From Lepidurus packardi (Eukaryota; Arthropoda; Branchiopoda; Notostraca; Triopsidae), in NCBI GenBank assembly GCA_023053545.1, contig JAKZAN010000002.1:1286375-1350374 (forward strand): 64,000 bases of DNA, in the 5' to 3' direction. Under the pieces are notes generated by a model, which worked only from the letters and a program-made list of their open reading frames with translations, did no database searches and was not told the origin of the DNA. Shown here piece by piece: positions 1-11,539 of this stretch. Both the position numbers and the translations under genes were made by a program. The first letter of the stretch is position 1. Every line of letters begins with the position of its first letter.

Positions 1-1180
1 CAAGTCTTCAACCATGCCACAGCACTGTTATCCGTTCTTAAGGTAAATGAACGTCCCAAGAGGTAATGGCCAAATTGCGTCATAGCAAATTTTACGGCCA
101 ATAACTCTTTCCTTGTAACACAATACTTAAGCTCAGGCCTCGTCAATGACCTGCTAGCAAAAGCTATTGGCTTTTCTACTCCGTCAACAATCTGACTCAG
201 GACCGCACCAAGACCAATGTTACTTGCATCCGTATCGACAATAAAGGGCTTCGACAAATCAGGATAAGCCAAAACCGGAGTTTCAGTCAGCTTTTTCTTT
301 AAGTGACAAAACGCGTTTTCACAGGCTTCGTTCCAGTTAAACACCACATTCTTCTCCGTAAGTCTATATAGAGGCTTTGCAATACCCGCAAATTGAGGTA
401 CAAACCTCCTATAATAGGAGGCTAATCCCAAAAACCGGTGTGTCTCATCCCCTGACGTCGGCCGAGGCCACTCAGCAATAGCCAAGGTCTTCTGAGGATC
501 AGTACACACACCTTCTTGGTTAATGACGTGTCCCAAAAACGGAACTGACGAACAGAGCAATTTACATTTAGAAGGCTTCACCTTCAAATTGACTTCTTCG
601 AATCTTCGGAACACTTCACCAAGACTCTCAAGATGCTCCTCAAACGTCTTACTGAAAACAATCACATCGTCTAAGTAAATAAGGCAGATTTGCCATTGAA
701 GGCCTTCCAGAACCAACTCCATAAGGCGTTGAAACGAACTTGGGCCATTACATAACCCAAATGGCATTACATTGAATTGATATAATCCACTGGAAGTTTG
801 AAAAGCTGTTTTTTCCTTCGAAGTGTCCTCCAACTCAAGTTGGTAATACCCGCTCACCAGGTCAAGCGTCGAAAAGTAATTCGACCCTGCCAAAGCGTCT
901 AAGGTATCGTCTATCCTTGGCAGGGTATATGCGTCCTTCGTCGTTAAATTGTTCAGGCCTCTGTAGTCCACACACAAACGGAGAGTGCCATCCTTTTTCT
1001 TCACCATGACCACAGGTGAACTCCAGGGACTATTTGACGGTGTAATTACCTGTTGGTCAAGCAAGTCGCTCACCATCTCTTCTAGTTGTGGTTTCCAATG
1101 AGCTGGAACCCTTCTTGGGTGAAATCGCCAAGGTGGATTTGACCCCGTATGGATTTCGTGACGCAACAGCGATGTACGGC
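1..1180 (-). pseudogene. Ty3/Gypsy pol fragment (reverse transcriptase and RNase H start)
   Basis: The minus strand is open from about 1180 to the window edge and encodes a Ty3/Gypsy reverse transcriptase. In order there are the fingers block with a VKKKDG motif, the palm block with FSTLDL, the MPFGLCN block, the catalytic YLDDV box (near 680-665) and the connection domain leading into RNase H (VDTDASNIGLGAVLSQ). The enzyme copies element RNA into DNA inside virus-like particles. Gag, protease and the 5' LTR are missing upstream. The coding match stops near 1180, where a short duplicated segment begins. The rest of pol lies beyond the window, so its completeness cannot be judged. It is not the same family as the elements at 19849 or 40010. 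Confidence 0.9.
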
Positions 1181-1262
1181 CAAGTTATAAACACTAACTC
1201 AATGTACGGCGATGTACAATGTACAGCGATGTACGGCCGGTTATAAACACTAACTCTATCAT
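1165..1262. repeat. Two-copy direct repeat beside the pol fragment
   Basis: The phrase gcgatgtacggcc followed by gttataaacactaact occurs twice, near 1170 and 1228, with an extra short gtacaatgtaca segment between. It abuts the broken end of the Gypsy fragment, so it may be a rearranged piece of an LTR or of the target. Beyond it, up to about 1400, I see only AT-rich sequence. Confidence 0.6.
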
Positions 1263-1406
1263 TTTAAATTAGCATTGATTAGTAACGTAATTATTTCTAA
1301 TTACAGTTATCGTGAATGATTGAAAATTCTCGGTTAACCAGCAAGTTAATCAGCAAGACACTCCCTTACAGCAAAAAATTGCCATACAATAAAAAACAAA
1401 AAGAAT

Positions 1407-1964
1407 ATGTTACACAGGATATTGCGTGGAAGCTGTAACGATAAGGACAGTAAAAGAAGGGGGCGTCAAGCTAACTTGGCCCTATGGTTAAAGTCATTTG
1501 TGATTGCGCTGGAATGTGTTGATCTGATGAATTCTTCTAGTAGTAGCAAAAGTCACATCCAAGTCTTCGGTTCGCTGCCCTTCATTTCACAACGCGAAAT
1601 CGTAACATCATATCAATGCAACATTGCATTGCAGTATAAAATCCCAGAAGAAAATAAAGTCTTGCTTAAGAGCCTTAGTGATTCATTTGCTGTGGAATCG
1701 TGTTTTCGCATCGAACTTTTAATACGTCAGCTGGCGACAACAAACCAGATAGCGGTTGGAAGACAACACATGTCAGCCATGTTGGAGGAGGTGGCTAACG
1801 ACCCGCAGCATACCAGATTTCCAACGTTAGATTATCCTGACCGTGTGTTGTTTACGTTCTATGATTTTTCAGCGAACCGCGCATCGGTAACACTTGATAT
1901 ATTTTCCCCCAGGTTTTACCGCGGTTTACGCCGCAGGGTGCTTATAACCATAGGAATAGCCTAA
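1407..1964 (+). CDS. Unrecognised 185-residue ORF ending at the Harbinger boundary
   Basis: An open frame with ATG at 1407 and TAA at 1962-1964. I do not recognise the product. It has a serine run near residues 43-48, no obvious membrane segment and a basic C-terminus. The stop codon coincides with the edge of the Harbinger element starting at 1965, so the frame may be a gene or older transposon truncated by that insertion. It could also be chance. The lack of similarity to anything I know keeps confidence low. Confidence 0.3.
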   Translation: MLHRILRGSCNDKDSKRRGRQANLALWLKSFVIALECVDLMNSSSSSKSHIQVFGSLPFISQREIVTSYQCNIALQYKIPEENKVLLKSLSDSFAVESCFRIELLIRQLATTNQIAVGRQHMSAMLEEVANDPQHTRFPTLDYPDRVLFTFYDFSANRASVTLDIFSPRFYRGLRRRVLITIGIA

Positions 1965-2279
1965 GGGCCTATTCCCACTAAGCGCATAAGGCCTTATGCT
2001 TATGATCATGCTATGCTCCGTGGGCCTACCTGTTGTCATTTGTGAGCCAGTGGCGGAGCCAAACTAATTACGAAGATCCGCCCAATTAGACAGGAAGGTG
2101 AAATGTTAGTAAACAAGGGCTATTGAACCATAAACAAAGAGTGAGCTATTTTACCAGCCATGGATATGGCAATTTACTTCTCTTCTTTCCCGGGGGCTAT
2201 TAATGTGGCTTACCTGTTATTGTTATTGCGGAGGAAAAAAAGCTATGGACTACGTCCTATTGTACTGAAGCTAACCGAC

Positions 2280-3403
2280 TGCAGTTTAGTGAATATAACA
2301 CCTTCATACCAAACTTGAGACTGAAGGACCCAAGGATGTTTACCGTTTATTTACGAGTGAGCTCGAGCATGTTTGATGACTTGCTGAACAAAATTGGTCC
2401 TAAAATCAAGAAACCAGACACGAAATTTCGAAAGGCAATTTCCGTTGGTAATTTCTCTATAAGATATGGATAACTAATAACTAAAATACACTATTAATTG
2501 CAAAATATATCTCAACAGGAGAGAAACTCTCGATCACGTTACGGTATCTGGCATCAGGAGAGTCACAGAGGTTCCTCGCCTTTTCTTTTCGATGTGGACA
2601 CAGTACGATGTGCAAGATTCTACGGGAAGTCTCGGTTGCGATCTACAATTCTTTACTAGATGAGTACCTCCAAAGTCCTGACAGTGTAAACTGGAGATCA
2701 GTAAGCCAAAGATTTGAGAAAAGATGGAATTTCCCAAACTGCCTGCCTAGGAGCTATTGATGGGAAGCACGTACGCACAAGAGCACCTCCTAGGTCTGGA
2801 TCCCTGTACTTCAATTATAAACATTATTTTAATATTGTAATGCTCGCTGCTTGCGATGCGGACTACTGTTTTACAATGTTGGATATCGGCGCGTTTGGAA
2901 AGGAAAGTGATGGGGGTATATTTGAGGCTTCCATATTCCGTAAAGCCCTGCGGAAAGGAAAGCTCAACATTCCGAGACCCGCTAAACTTCAAAACTCGGA
3001 AATGATCATGCCCTTTGTATTTGTCGCCGATGAAGCCTTTCCTTTAGACCAACACATTCTACGGCCATACCCAGGTAGGGGTACGGGCCGATTAAGTCAT
3101 GAAGAAATAGTATTCAAATACCGCATCTCGAAACCCCGAAGAACGGTTGAGAGGGCGTTTGGCATCTTGTCAGAACGTTGGAGGATACTCACAACTCTTA
3201 TTCACGCAACCCCTGAACATGTACTAATATTTGTAAAGGCATGTGTGCTATTGCATAACTATATTATGAAGTCAAAGCAAGGAGCGAAAGTTGTCAAATC
3301 TAGTGTTGTGCAGAATTATCAAAATGATGTTTATCCTGAAGAAGATGCGAACACCATGCCTGAGAACAGCCTCCTTCAAGCGGTAAATGTTCGGAATATT
3401 TAA
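2280..3403 (+). pseudogene. Harbinger transposase (HARBI1-like), frameshifted
   Basis: Cuts and pastes the element using a DDE nuclease. Exon 1 ends near 2447 (donor GTAATT) and encodes a helical N-terminal region (PNLRLKDP, FDDLLNKIGPKI). Exon 2 starts at 2519 after a CAG acceptor with LSITLRYLASGES and a helix-turn-helix-like stretch. The catalytic core follows: first Asp in AIDGKH, second Asp in the DIGAFGKESDGG block, Glu in VADEAFPL, then the family signature of paired Arg residues before FGILSERWRI. A tandem CTGC duplication at 2740-2747 shifts the frame just before the first catalytic Asp, so the copy cannot encode a full enzyme. The start of exon 1 is uncertain. Confidence 0.85.
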
Positions 3404-3914
3404 GCGAAGTATTTTGTTAATAAAGGATGTGTCCCATGGCAAAATGATTACGTAAAGAGAACTTCTTGAAGAGATGATGTATAAAGTTTAAGCTCACATA
3501 TGGGACTGGGTAGTACAAGTTTACTTTACTTAGAATTTTTATTTTCCGCGTCGATAAATTTCGTGCAGTACGCAATAAACAAAGAATACGTTTTCCGAGT
3601 AACGTGAGTTATAAAAAGACGTCAATTATTTTTAACTAATAATGGAAACACACAGGGTTGAAAAAATAATTTTATAGGATTTTAGAACAAAGACTAAATG
3701 GATAAAATTAGAAATTGTCATCAATTGTCTGTCAAGCTCATCATTTTCCTTTGCCTGGCATTGGATATGGCTGGACTGAATTGCGAAAGTTTCGCACATT
3801 GTAACTTCCAAGTCATCATTCGACTTGCGCTTCTTCTTGGTACTCATCGTGCTTCGAGAGGTGGAAGCACCAACGTTTATTCCTAATGTTTTAAACTTAA
3901 GTATAATTAATTTT

Positions 3915-4610
3915 CTAGACTAATCTTCTACCTTGACTACGAAGGGAAGGAAAAGTAGCATCTGAACCCTGCGTTGCAAAAGTATTATCTTTGTCGCTGT
4001 CTTCCAAAGAGACAAAGGAAGCGTTTCCTGGAGAAATACACGTCGTTCTTTTGCTTTGCACGACCTCTTCGTTTCCTTCTGCAATGTTAATTTCTTCTTC
4101 GCTGGATTCGTTCTCGTCAGCACTCAAGGGAACGGCAACATTAGTGCTACGTTTGCTATGACATATGTAAATGTTGGTAATTTATGAAAAGCCTTTTTTA
4201 CATTTTCAATATCCTTTTGATAATATATGTACTCCAAATAAGGAATCAAAAAGCGGGTATAAATCCCATTTTTCTCGGGGATTGAAAGGTTTGGCAGCAG
4301 ATCCGCTTCGTAAAAGCCCTGCTCTTTTACACAAACGTACGAATTTCAACCTCAACCGTTTGAAACGCTGCTCCAGTTCGTCTATTCTGCAATCGTCTAT
4401 TAACAAATCCATTCTTTTTGAGACTTAATATTTTTTTCAGAATAAATTTTTGTTTGCACAATTACTTAATCCAATATCATGCGCGATACTTTTCAGCGCG
4501 TTCTCTCGTACGTTCACGTCTTTGAAGCTTTTCTCCTTCGAGTTAAAAAGCACGGAGTACTTGCAATACGCTTTAATAAAAACTTCATCCGAAACATTTG
4601 GATTTGACAT
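3915..4610 (-). CDS. MADF (Myb/SANT-like) domain partner of Harbinger
   Basis: Harbinger elements carry a second gene whose trihelix Myb/SANT-like protein helps import the transposase and recognise the ends. Here the first exon starts at the minus-strand ATG at 4610-4608 and reads FIKAYCKYSVLFNSKEKSF then RENALKSIAHDIGLS, the first two helices of a MADF domain. The next coding block (4412-4206) gives the third helix with RFKRLRLKFVRL, then REKWDLYPLFDSL. The last block (4127-3915) is acidic and serine-rich and ends SLRSQGRRLV. Splice sites between blocks were not resolved. The last block recurs at 30780-30918. Confidence 0.75.
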
Positions 4611-4981
4611 TTCCACTCCGTTCGATTGTTTTTACACCATTAAAACACGAACACCAAATGAACGTTGCATGCTTGTTTGAGCTTCAACCGGATTTGGGGA
4701 AAGTCAATTATTTACAATAACATTTCTTGGAAAAATGGTGCTTTTTAAAAATCGGAAAAAGGTTACAGTTGTTTGCTCACAACTAGCTACACGTATTAGG
4801 TATTTGTTTACAATACCTTTCATAACTTGCTCAACCCCCTTCTTTAGCCCAACCCCTTTCTGTCGGTGAAGCTATGGAAGTTAGCTGAAACCCTTGAAAG
4901 TCCATAGTTCACCTTTCCCTTCCTTGTGCCTCGCTTATGCAGCTGTTATGCTCTAATGCGCTAAGTGGGAATAGGCCCTTA

Positions 4982-5840
4982 CCCTTCTGGCTAATAACAA
5001 AATGTTACCTCACCTCAATGGGAAGTCCTTGCCGTCTTGCCCCTGAGTTCCGAACGACGCGTTTCGGTAGAAGCAGTATGGATTGATTGGGTAGCGCCAA
5101 GCTTACGTTTAAAGGGCATGCCTGACTTCGACCCGTTCCATGGTTCTTCGACAAAGCTTGCGAGGCCTGCAAATTAAGGCGGTGCTTAATGGGTTCCAAG
5201 ACCGATTCGTCAGCACTGTAGGGTCTGGGTTTAGACAAATATCCATAAACGAAACCCATATCCTGCCTGCAAAGTAAGATAAAGAAGAACTTCTGTCAAG
5301 AATACAACAATTAAAGGGATTAATAGGATTGTTTTCTCCACTCAACAGCAAAAAAATTAGAAAATGGTTATCAATATAATAATAAGAAGAATTGCCGATA
5401 CAAATTTTAAAAACTCGGAGCGGAAAACTTGGCACTTCAGCCGTTGGACATAAACGGTCCTATAATAGTGAATGTTGCCTATAGCATTGCAGTTCCTTAT
5501 TTTGTATGGCCGCAGCCCCTTCTAAGTGGTTCCCGGTTCAGTAGCCAGAGTGAAGCTACGTATGAAAACAAGTGAATGAATAACAACAATCCTTTGTCGT
5601 AAGCAAGCAGTTTATTGTTTAAGATATTACACACATCCACACCGGCAAACCTCACGAAGAGCCAGGTCATAACATCTATCCAGTACTTGTAGCGTCTTTG
5701 AGCACCAACAACTCAAACAAGGACGTCCGCTCAGACGCATTGGAGGAACAGCTGTTTTACACCCCGGCATAAAACCGGGTATAAACCTCCCGAATTCTTC
5801 AATTTTTCACTTGTCTCGCTTGGTTGATATTCAAGATGTT
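4982..5840. other. No recognisable gene
   Basis: Two overlapping minus-strand frames (5435-5109 and 5259-5005) have no recognisable motif and run in different phases over the same bases, so neither is supported as a gene. The rest up to the LINE fragment shows no coding or repeat signal that I can name. Confidence 0.5.
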
Positions 5841-7500
5841 ATAAGTATTGAAAAAGCAAGCCTAGAAAAGGAAGCTTCCATCGTATGGAGAAGAGCCCGA
5901 GAGGTGTTGATGAAAGGGTCAAAAGACCTGTAACTTACGGAGCTTGTAAGCCAGACGGAAGTCTTCAATGCTGTCGACAAACGCAAGTTGGTTTCGTCCA
6001 CGCCGCGATGCCCATCATTACGCGTCTTTCCTGGAAAATCGCTCCACTCCTTTTTGGAGCCAGGTCATGGGGAGGATTCCGAGTTGTCCTTTTGTGATCC
6101 CGAGTTTGAGCAGGTCATCAGCCTCTCCCTTCGCGATTAGTCCATGCCAGTTAAAAGTTGCAGATGTACGGATCACGTTTTCTACCCGAGGTAAATTGAG
6201 AAGAAATTGTTGTTTACTGAAGGATCTGCCGCCTACCTTGAAGACACATCGCACGGTTCTGATTCCAATGGTGAACATCCCCGCACACAACGTGATCCAT
6301 GTAGACCAATCACCATATCAACCGTTTTTGTAAAAATCTTAAACAAAATTCTCTCATCAAGACTCAGAAGATGGACTAGAAATCCACCACAGCCAAACGG
6401 TATGTCTACGTTTTGACGGATGTGCAGAGCGTGTCTTCCTACTGGATAGTTTTTTCAGAACTCCACAGAAGAAAAGAACCCCCTTTTTCTGCGCCGTTAT
6501 TGACATCAAGAAAGCGTTCGATTAGCTTAGCCACCGAGCCCTTAAAGGTATAAAAATTGCCCTGTAAAAAAATATGCGTAGCTGTTTCGGCACATCTAGT
6601 GTCTTTGCGAGTAGACCGTGGTGTGCCCTGCTATTCTATCCTATCCATTCCCCTATCCGGTTGGCTTCGCGATTGCTTTGCATAGGAGTTTGCCTAGAAG
6701 GACAGAGGCAGTTGGCTGAGATCTTTTGATCAATAAACAGCTTATACTTAACCATTTCTTGAACCCTTTGGCGTTGTTATTGTCAACTCAATACACCTTC
6801 TTAATTTCAACTTCACCATATATAGAAAATTCTTACAAGGGATGTATCACAAACTTCCAGATCCATGGTGATAGTTTAACCAACAAACTATCCATTACAC
6901 GTGGTGTGAAGCAGGGGGATCACCTATCCCCACTTCTATTTAACTTGATCATCGACCAAGTCTTAAAATCTCTTCCCACAGACATCGGTTTCGAAATATC
7001 CGGTGAAAACTTCAATGTCCTCGTTTGTGCAGACGATCTAGTGCTGGCTGTCAGAACCAGCCAAGGCCGCCAGCACTTGATAAATGTAACAACAGCAATT
7101 TTAAAGAAAAGAGGACTTGAAACGAAACCGGAAATATGCTCAAGAACCGCCATTCAAACGGACTCTAAAAAGAAGATTTTCGTTGACGAACAAGAAAAAT
7201 TCCAGATACGGGACGACACAATACCGACCACAACCTTGCAACAAACAGACTTATTCGGGAATTCCCTTCAGTCAAATTGGCCGCAGCAGTTCATGCAATC
7301 CTATCTTTTTCGGATTAATGGAGAAACTTAATAAGTCCCCACTAGTACTATAGCAACGACTTTTTGCGTTGAAATACTTCATTATCCCAAGAATGACCCA
7401 TGAACTGGTGCCCTCTTCAATCAGAAAGACTGAACTGAAAAAGATGGATGTGATGATGCCCGAAGGATGTCATTTTGGGACGAATAGTTCATTTAACTAA
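5840..7500 (+). pseudogene. R2-like LINE reverse transcriptase, heavily decayed
   Basis: Pieces of a non-LTR reverse transcriptase appear in order across shifting frames: a fingers block reading LKTHRTVLIP and CRPITISTVFVKILNKILSSRL (about 6230-6370), an AVIDIKKAFD block that fits motif A (about 6490-6530), then TRGVKQGDHLSPLLFNLIIDQ (motif B, about 6898-6960) and VCADDLVLAV (catalytic ADD box, about 7024-7050). The TRGVKQGD and ADDLVL style is that of the R2 clade. Frame changes and an unrelated insert near 6550-6720 make it non-functional. No rRNA sequence flanks it, so it is not a site-specific rDNA copy here. Confidence 0.8.
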
Positions 7501-7667
7501 CTTCAGTATGTAGTTCCAAGGGCGGTGTGATTCCTACAAGTGTGCAACTTATTGATACGGTAGAACTAATCTCTTAACGAAAAGGCTAGAAAATGTTGTC
7601 ATGGGAAAATGGTGTCCGATGTTAGCTCCGTAACACCTATGCCTAATCCCGTAGAGCGAGACTAGTT

Positions 7668-7800
7668 TATATAAACTATAAAATTAATAAATTATAAAAC
7701 TTATATAATAATTATAAAAATTATATAATAAAATTATAAAAATTATATAATAAAATTATAAAAATTATATAATAAAATTATAAGTAATAAACTATAAAAC
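7668..7800. repeat. AT-only tandem repeat, about 22-bp unit
   Basis: A unit close to attataaaaattatataata repeats about three and a half times, with degenerate copies at both edges. Pure A+T minisatellite. Confidence 0.85.
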
Positions 7801-10380
7801 TAATAAGTATGTCTGAAAGTTTTCTATTGGACAGGTAAGGCACAGGAGAAACCTGATTTTAACGTAGGTCATTTTGCGAGGTAATACGGAATACGCTTAG
7901 TGGGAAATCCCTTCTAAACCCCCGGTCGTCAAATGAGCAGATTATTCAATTGATTGGGGAATTTAGAAAGGATATCGTGGTGAAAACTTTAATTTTATAG
8001 ATTTTCTAGTTTGTTACTTTTGTTCATTTTGTAGACAATAAACTGTAATTTCGTTCCTAATACCATATTTTTATTTCTATTACATCGTAAACAGTCTAGC
8101 TATATGAAGGCATGTAGGTAGATATTTCCGATTTTCATTTATTAGAATCGCCGCTTAATAGAATCAAATTCCCTTGACAAGTGTGATCACAAAAAGCGAC
8201 ATCTACTGTATTTGTATTGTCATGTTTCAAGTTTAACAGTTCAGCAAACAGATACGGTACCAGTCAGCAAGAATATTCTTGCAGTGTGGCTTTTGCAGTT
8301 AAAGGGAGGAAAATAGAAGTAAGTTTCAGTAATTTGCGGTTCGTGTATCGTGCCTTTAAGCAACGGCTTTGGTGTTAGGAGAAAAGGATGTGATGGAAAT
8401 GCGAGGAGACTGTGTTTAGAGCCGGAGCCGACCCGAAAACCTTACTTCTCACCATTCCACTTTCCGAAGCAGAGTCGTGTTGCGAAATGAAGAATGCCTT
8501 AAAAATATGGATCGCCCTTTGGATTTTTTTTTTAACATTCTCAAGACGTTCGGTTTACAGACGAGTATGACAAAAATTAAAATGCCTTGCACCATTTTCC
8601 ACACGTCTGTCACGATGCTCCATTCTGGACCACCACAAACGAAGGTCACTACTTCCATGATCCACGACACGCCCATCGAAATAGATACGCGAAAGGATGT
8701 AAACAGCCTGATACAAGGAACCCGATTAAGTGCAATGAGCTTTCTTTGTTTTACCTGTTAGTATTTTAACTGTTAGTATTTCTTTCTTTATCGTTGACAG
8801 GTATTTCTTTTTACGTTTATGTTTATCGCTGCCAATGAACCATCGTTTTGAGAAATAGACTCCAGTGGAAACCGATTAACACGAAACCGAAGGGACCGAA
8901 ATATTTTTTCGTGTTAAAAGAATTTCGTAACAGATAGATGCAAAAAAACGAGTTAATTAAGAAACTGTCGTGATAGCAGAATTAGTGTGCAAGTTCATAC
9001 TCGAACATTGACAGTCCATACATTTTAAAGCACAAATAATAAGTTTTAAAGCATTTTAGCAGACTGTAAATACAAATTCAATATTTTGACTGCCCACAGA
9101 CTGTTAGGGGGAGGAAGACGAAAATTGTAATTTAAGTCAGGGATACAATTTTTCTTTTTTGGGTATTCAAAGCTAGGTGTAATCACAACCCGTATTCCGT
9201 AGTTGAAACCCAATACCGAGCTTCGGTTTTGTCCCCAATGAAAAGAAAAATCAAACTACCAGTTTTTTTTTTTGTCTGTTTAAACTCCTTTCATCAGTTT
9301 CTGCATTTTCTTCTCCTATGATGGCAAATTGTACGTAAGACTTACCTTGGGATCTGCTTGGCATGTCAGATGAATTTTTGCGTGCTTGTGTAGTATCTAA
9401 TTCCGTCGCGCATCAGAAATGGCGGGAAACACGAAAGCCCAGTTTTCCATCTTCGTTACTATGCGAAGAAACTGAGTGACCCAAAAATATACACAAGTTC
9501 ATCCAAAACTCGTATTTTTCAGATATTGAAGTTCTCTTGGCCTCCGGTCGAGAAATGTAAGGACTTCACTTCCATTTTCACGTAATTTCTACACATTTTA
9601 AGAAACCAAAGCATGAGCAACATTCTCATGTTCTGAAAACGTGATATGAAGACGGTTAAACGTCTTCATAATTCATGTTAAACCACTATTTCTGAAATTA
9701 ACTTAATTTTTATGTGAAAGAAGTCGACAGTATTTATTGTTGTGTGCAAAATTAAAAGAAAATATTAACTGCATTTCGATCTTTATCTGTAGTAAACAAT
9801 ATGTTTAGTAGACTATTTTCTTCTTACCCTGGTAAGTACCCTTGTTATCGAAATAACGGGAGAGTTAAGTTATCTAAAGTTGACCTGATTTATTTCCCTC
9901 GCTAAGAAAAACAAACGGTAATCGCCAAAAAGTGAAATCAACGTCTTGCCGTTGCCGTTGTCTTTGTCTTTGACTTAATTCTTCAGCAATTCTCCACGAA
10001 GAAAAATATGAGAGCTCGGTTGCGGTGTAAATTAGGACAGGAAGCTGAGTTCAGAAGGGACAGAAAACCTTACCAGACCCTGCGGTTTCTTCCATTGGTG
10101 AAGAAAAAGGCGCCGAAAAATTAGTTGAATTATGGGAGAAAAAGCTCCCCCCCCCCCATTATTCACACTTATCATCTGACCGATTTAGGCGTTTCTCCGA
10201 ATTAAAGGTCCCAGTTGAACTGATAACCCTCTTGGTTGGCTCGCAGCCAGTCTGTATAACTAGCCAGGCCCGTTTTCAAGCCAGCATATTGGTCTAGGAG
10301 GTAGAAAACCTGTTACATAGGAACTCTGAAGATAGCTTATCTTGTTACTTGTTTCATTTCAGTTTCCTTTCAGTTCGCTG
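7800..10380. other. No recognisable gene
   Basis: Mostly AT-rich DNA. Two overlapping plus-strand frames at 8477-8769 and one minus-strand frame show no recognisable domain. A C11 homopolymer lies near 10147-10157. I see nothing else. Confidence 0.5.
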
Positions 10381-10508
10381 TGCCACGTTCTTCTTTGGGG
10401 AATACAGGCACTTGTAAACTTTTTCAGATAGTTCTGCTGCGTCGAGGCTGTGTATCGTCAAGACTGTATATAGTACCAGCAGAGTACCACCAACGGAGAC
10501 TAGTGAAA

Positions 10509-11507
10509 ATGCTGAAGGATGTCAGATTCATGTGTTTGTTAGCTAGCTTTGTATACTTAATCACGAACGTGGGAGCTCTCCGCCCCCAATCCAGCAACAA
10601 AGTTCCTCAAACTGTACAAGTTTTTGACGTCAACGCCAATCCCAGGTATAAAAAAAAAGAAAAAAAAAAAAAATCTTAAAGCAGAAATTGAATCCTGTTT
10701 CACAGAAGCACGAACGAAATAAAAGCATGCACAAAAGTTCCTGTTTGTAGCAGATTTTTATTTCTTGGTCCGGTTTTGCGAGCTTGGTAACGTAATAAAG
10801 TACCCAACAATACGTCCGCAATTTGCCTCATAAGAGCTCGAGTACAATATTTTTGCTTCGTTCTTTGCAGGAATTGCGTCTGAAAGCATTTTCTTGGTCA
10901 TCATGCAGTGGGCCCAATGCTTCGTTAAGCCTGACGAAGTTGGAATTGCCAGATTCAATTACTCTACCGGGCGTAATTACCGTCTCATTAGCTGCCAATT
11001 TGGCACGCGACCTGGTGGCTCCAATAAAAGCAAGTTTCCCTTTAAATGCTTTCCATTTTACTTAACCAAAAAAGCTATACCTTGGAAAAGCTAAACGTTC
11101 CCATTTCAGACTGTAGTACAGTTGAAGAAGAAACTGGCTTTTCTATGGGTAGATGTTCATTGTGTGGAAAACCTCGGGTCTTGTGCTTACGACGATTTGT
11201 GCAGTATCATTCCATACCCACCTCAGGAGCCATGCCCAGATTTCTTCCTCCAAGCCGGTATTCCATGCCACTGTCCTGCCCAGCAGGTAATTCCAGCTAA
11301 TTCGAACCATACATGCTCCCATTAAGGACGATTAATAAGCTTGCAAATTGGCTTATAGGGTGATTATGTGGTCCAGAAAGGAGAATTTCCAGTACCTAAA
11401 GATCAATTGCCAGCTTTTTTAGAGCGAGGGAGTATTCTCTGAGTGTTAACGTTGGATCCAACGAAGGGGAAGTGATTTGCTTGAAAGTCTTTATTGAATT
11501 AGCGTGA
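10509..11507 (+). CDS. GM2 ganglioside activator-like protein, four exons, frameshifted at the end
   Basis: GM2 activator proteins are secreted or lysosomal ML-type lipid carriers that lift glycolipids from membranes for hydrolases. Proposed exons: 10509-10645 (signal peptide MLKDVRFMCLLASFVYL..., donor GTATAA), 10871-11029 (FSWSSC start of the domain, then LPDSITLPGVITVSL), 11110-11286 (LAFLWVDVHC, GSCAYDDLC, EPCPDFFLQAGIPCHCP, the cysteine pattern of the family) and 11359 onward (GEFPVPKDQLPAFLERG). Exons 2-3-4 join in phase 0. The exon 2 donor is GCAAGT, a GC-AG intron. Exon 4 stops early at 11440. A one-base shift near 11425-11431 would continue to a stop at 11505-11507 with family-like sequence, so either the gene is decayed or the assembly lost a G. 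Exon 1 to exon 2 phase does not match, so a further exon or indel is possible. Confidence 0.8.
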
Positions 11508-11524
11508 TTTCATGTTTTGTTAGA

Positions 11525-11530
11525 AATAAA
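11525..11530 (+). promoter_or_regulatory. Polyadenylation signal AATAAA
   Basis: AATAAA lies about 20 bases after the expected final stop of the GM2-activator-like gene and fits its 3' end. Confidence 0.5.
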
Positions 11531-11539
11531 AGTTTTAAT

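Larger units (their letters stand above)
1965..4978. mobile_element. PIF/Harbinger DNA transposon, copy 1
   Basis: The two ends are inverted copies beginning GGGCCTATTCCCACT and continuing AGCGCAT with one mismatch. Left end 1965, right end 4978. They are bordered by TAA on the left and TTA on the right, close to the TWA targets known for PIF/Harbinger, though not a perfect direct repeat. Inside are a DDE transposase on the plus strand and a MADF-domain protein on the minus strand, the usual two-gene layout of this superfamily. A second, partial copy of the same family lies in reverse at 30565-32203. Confidence 0.88.

Noticed and set aside
5840-7500. R2 insertion in ribosomal DNA
   Set aside because: No 28S-like sequence on either side and the fragment is scrambled.
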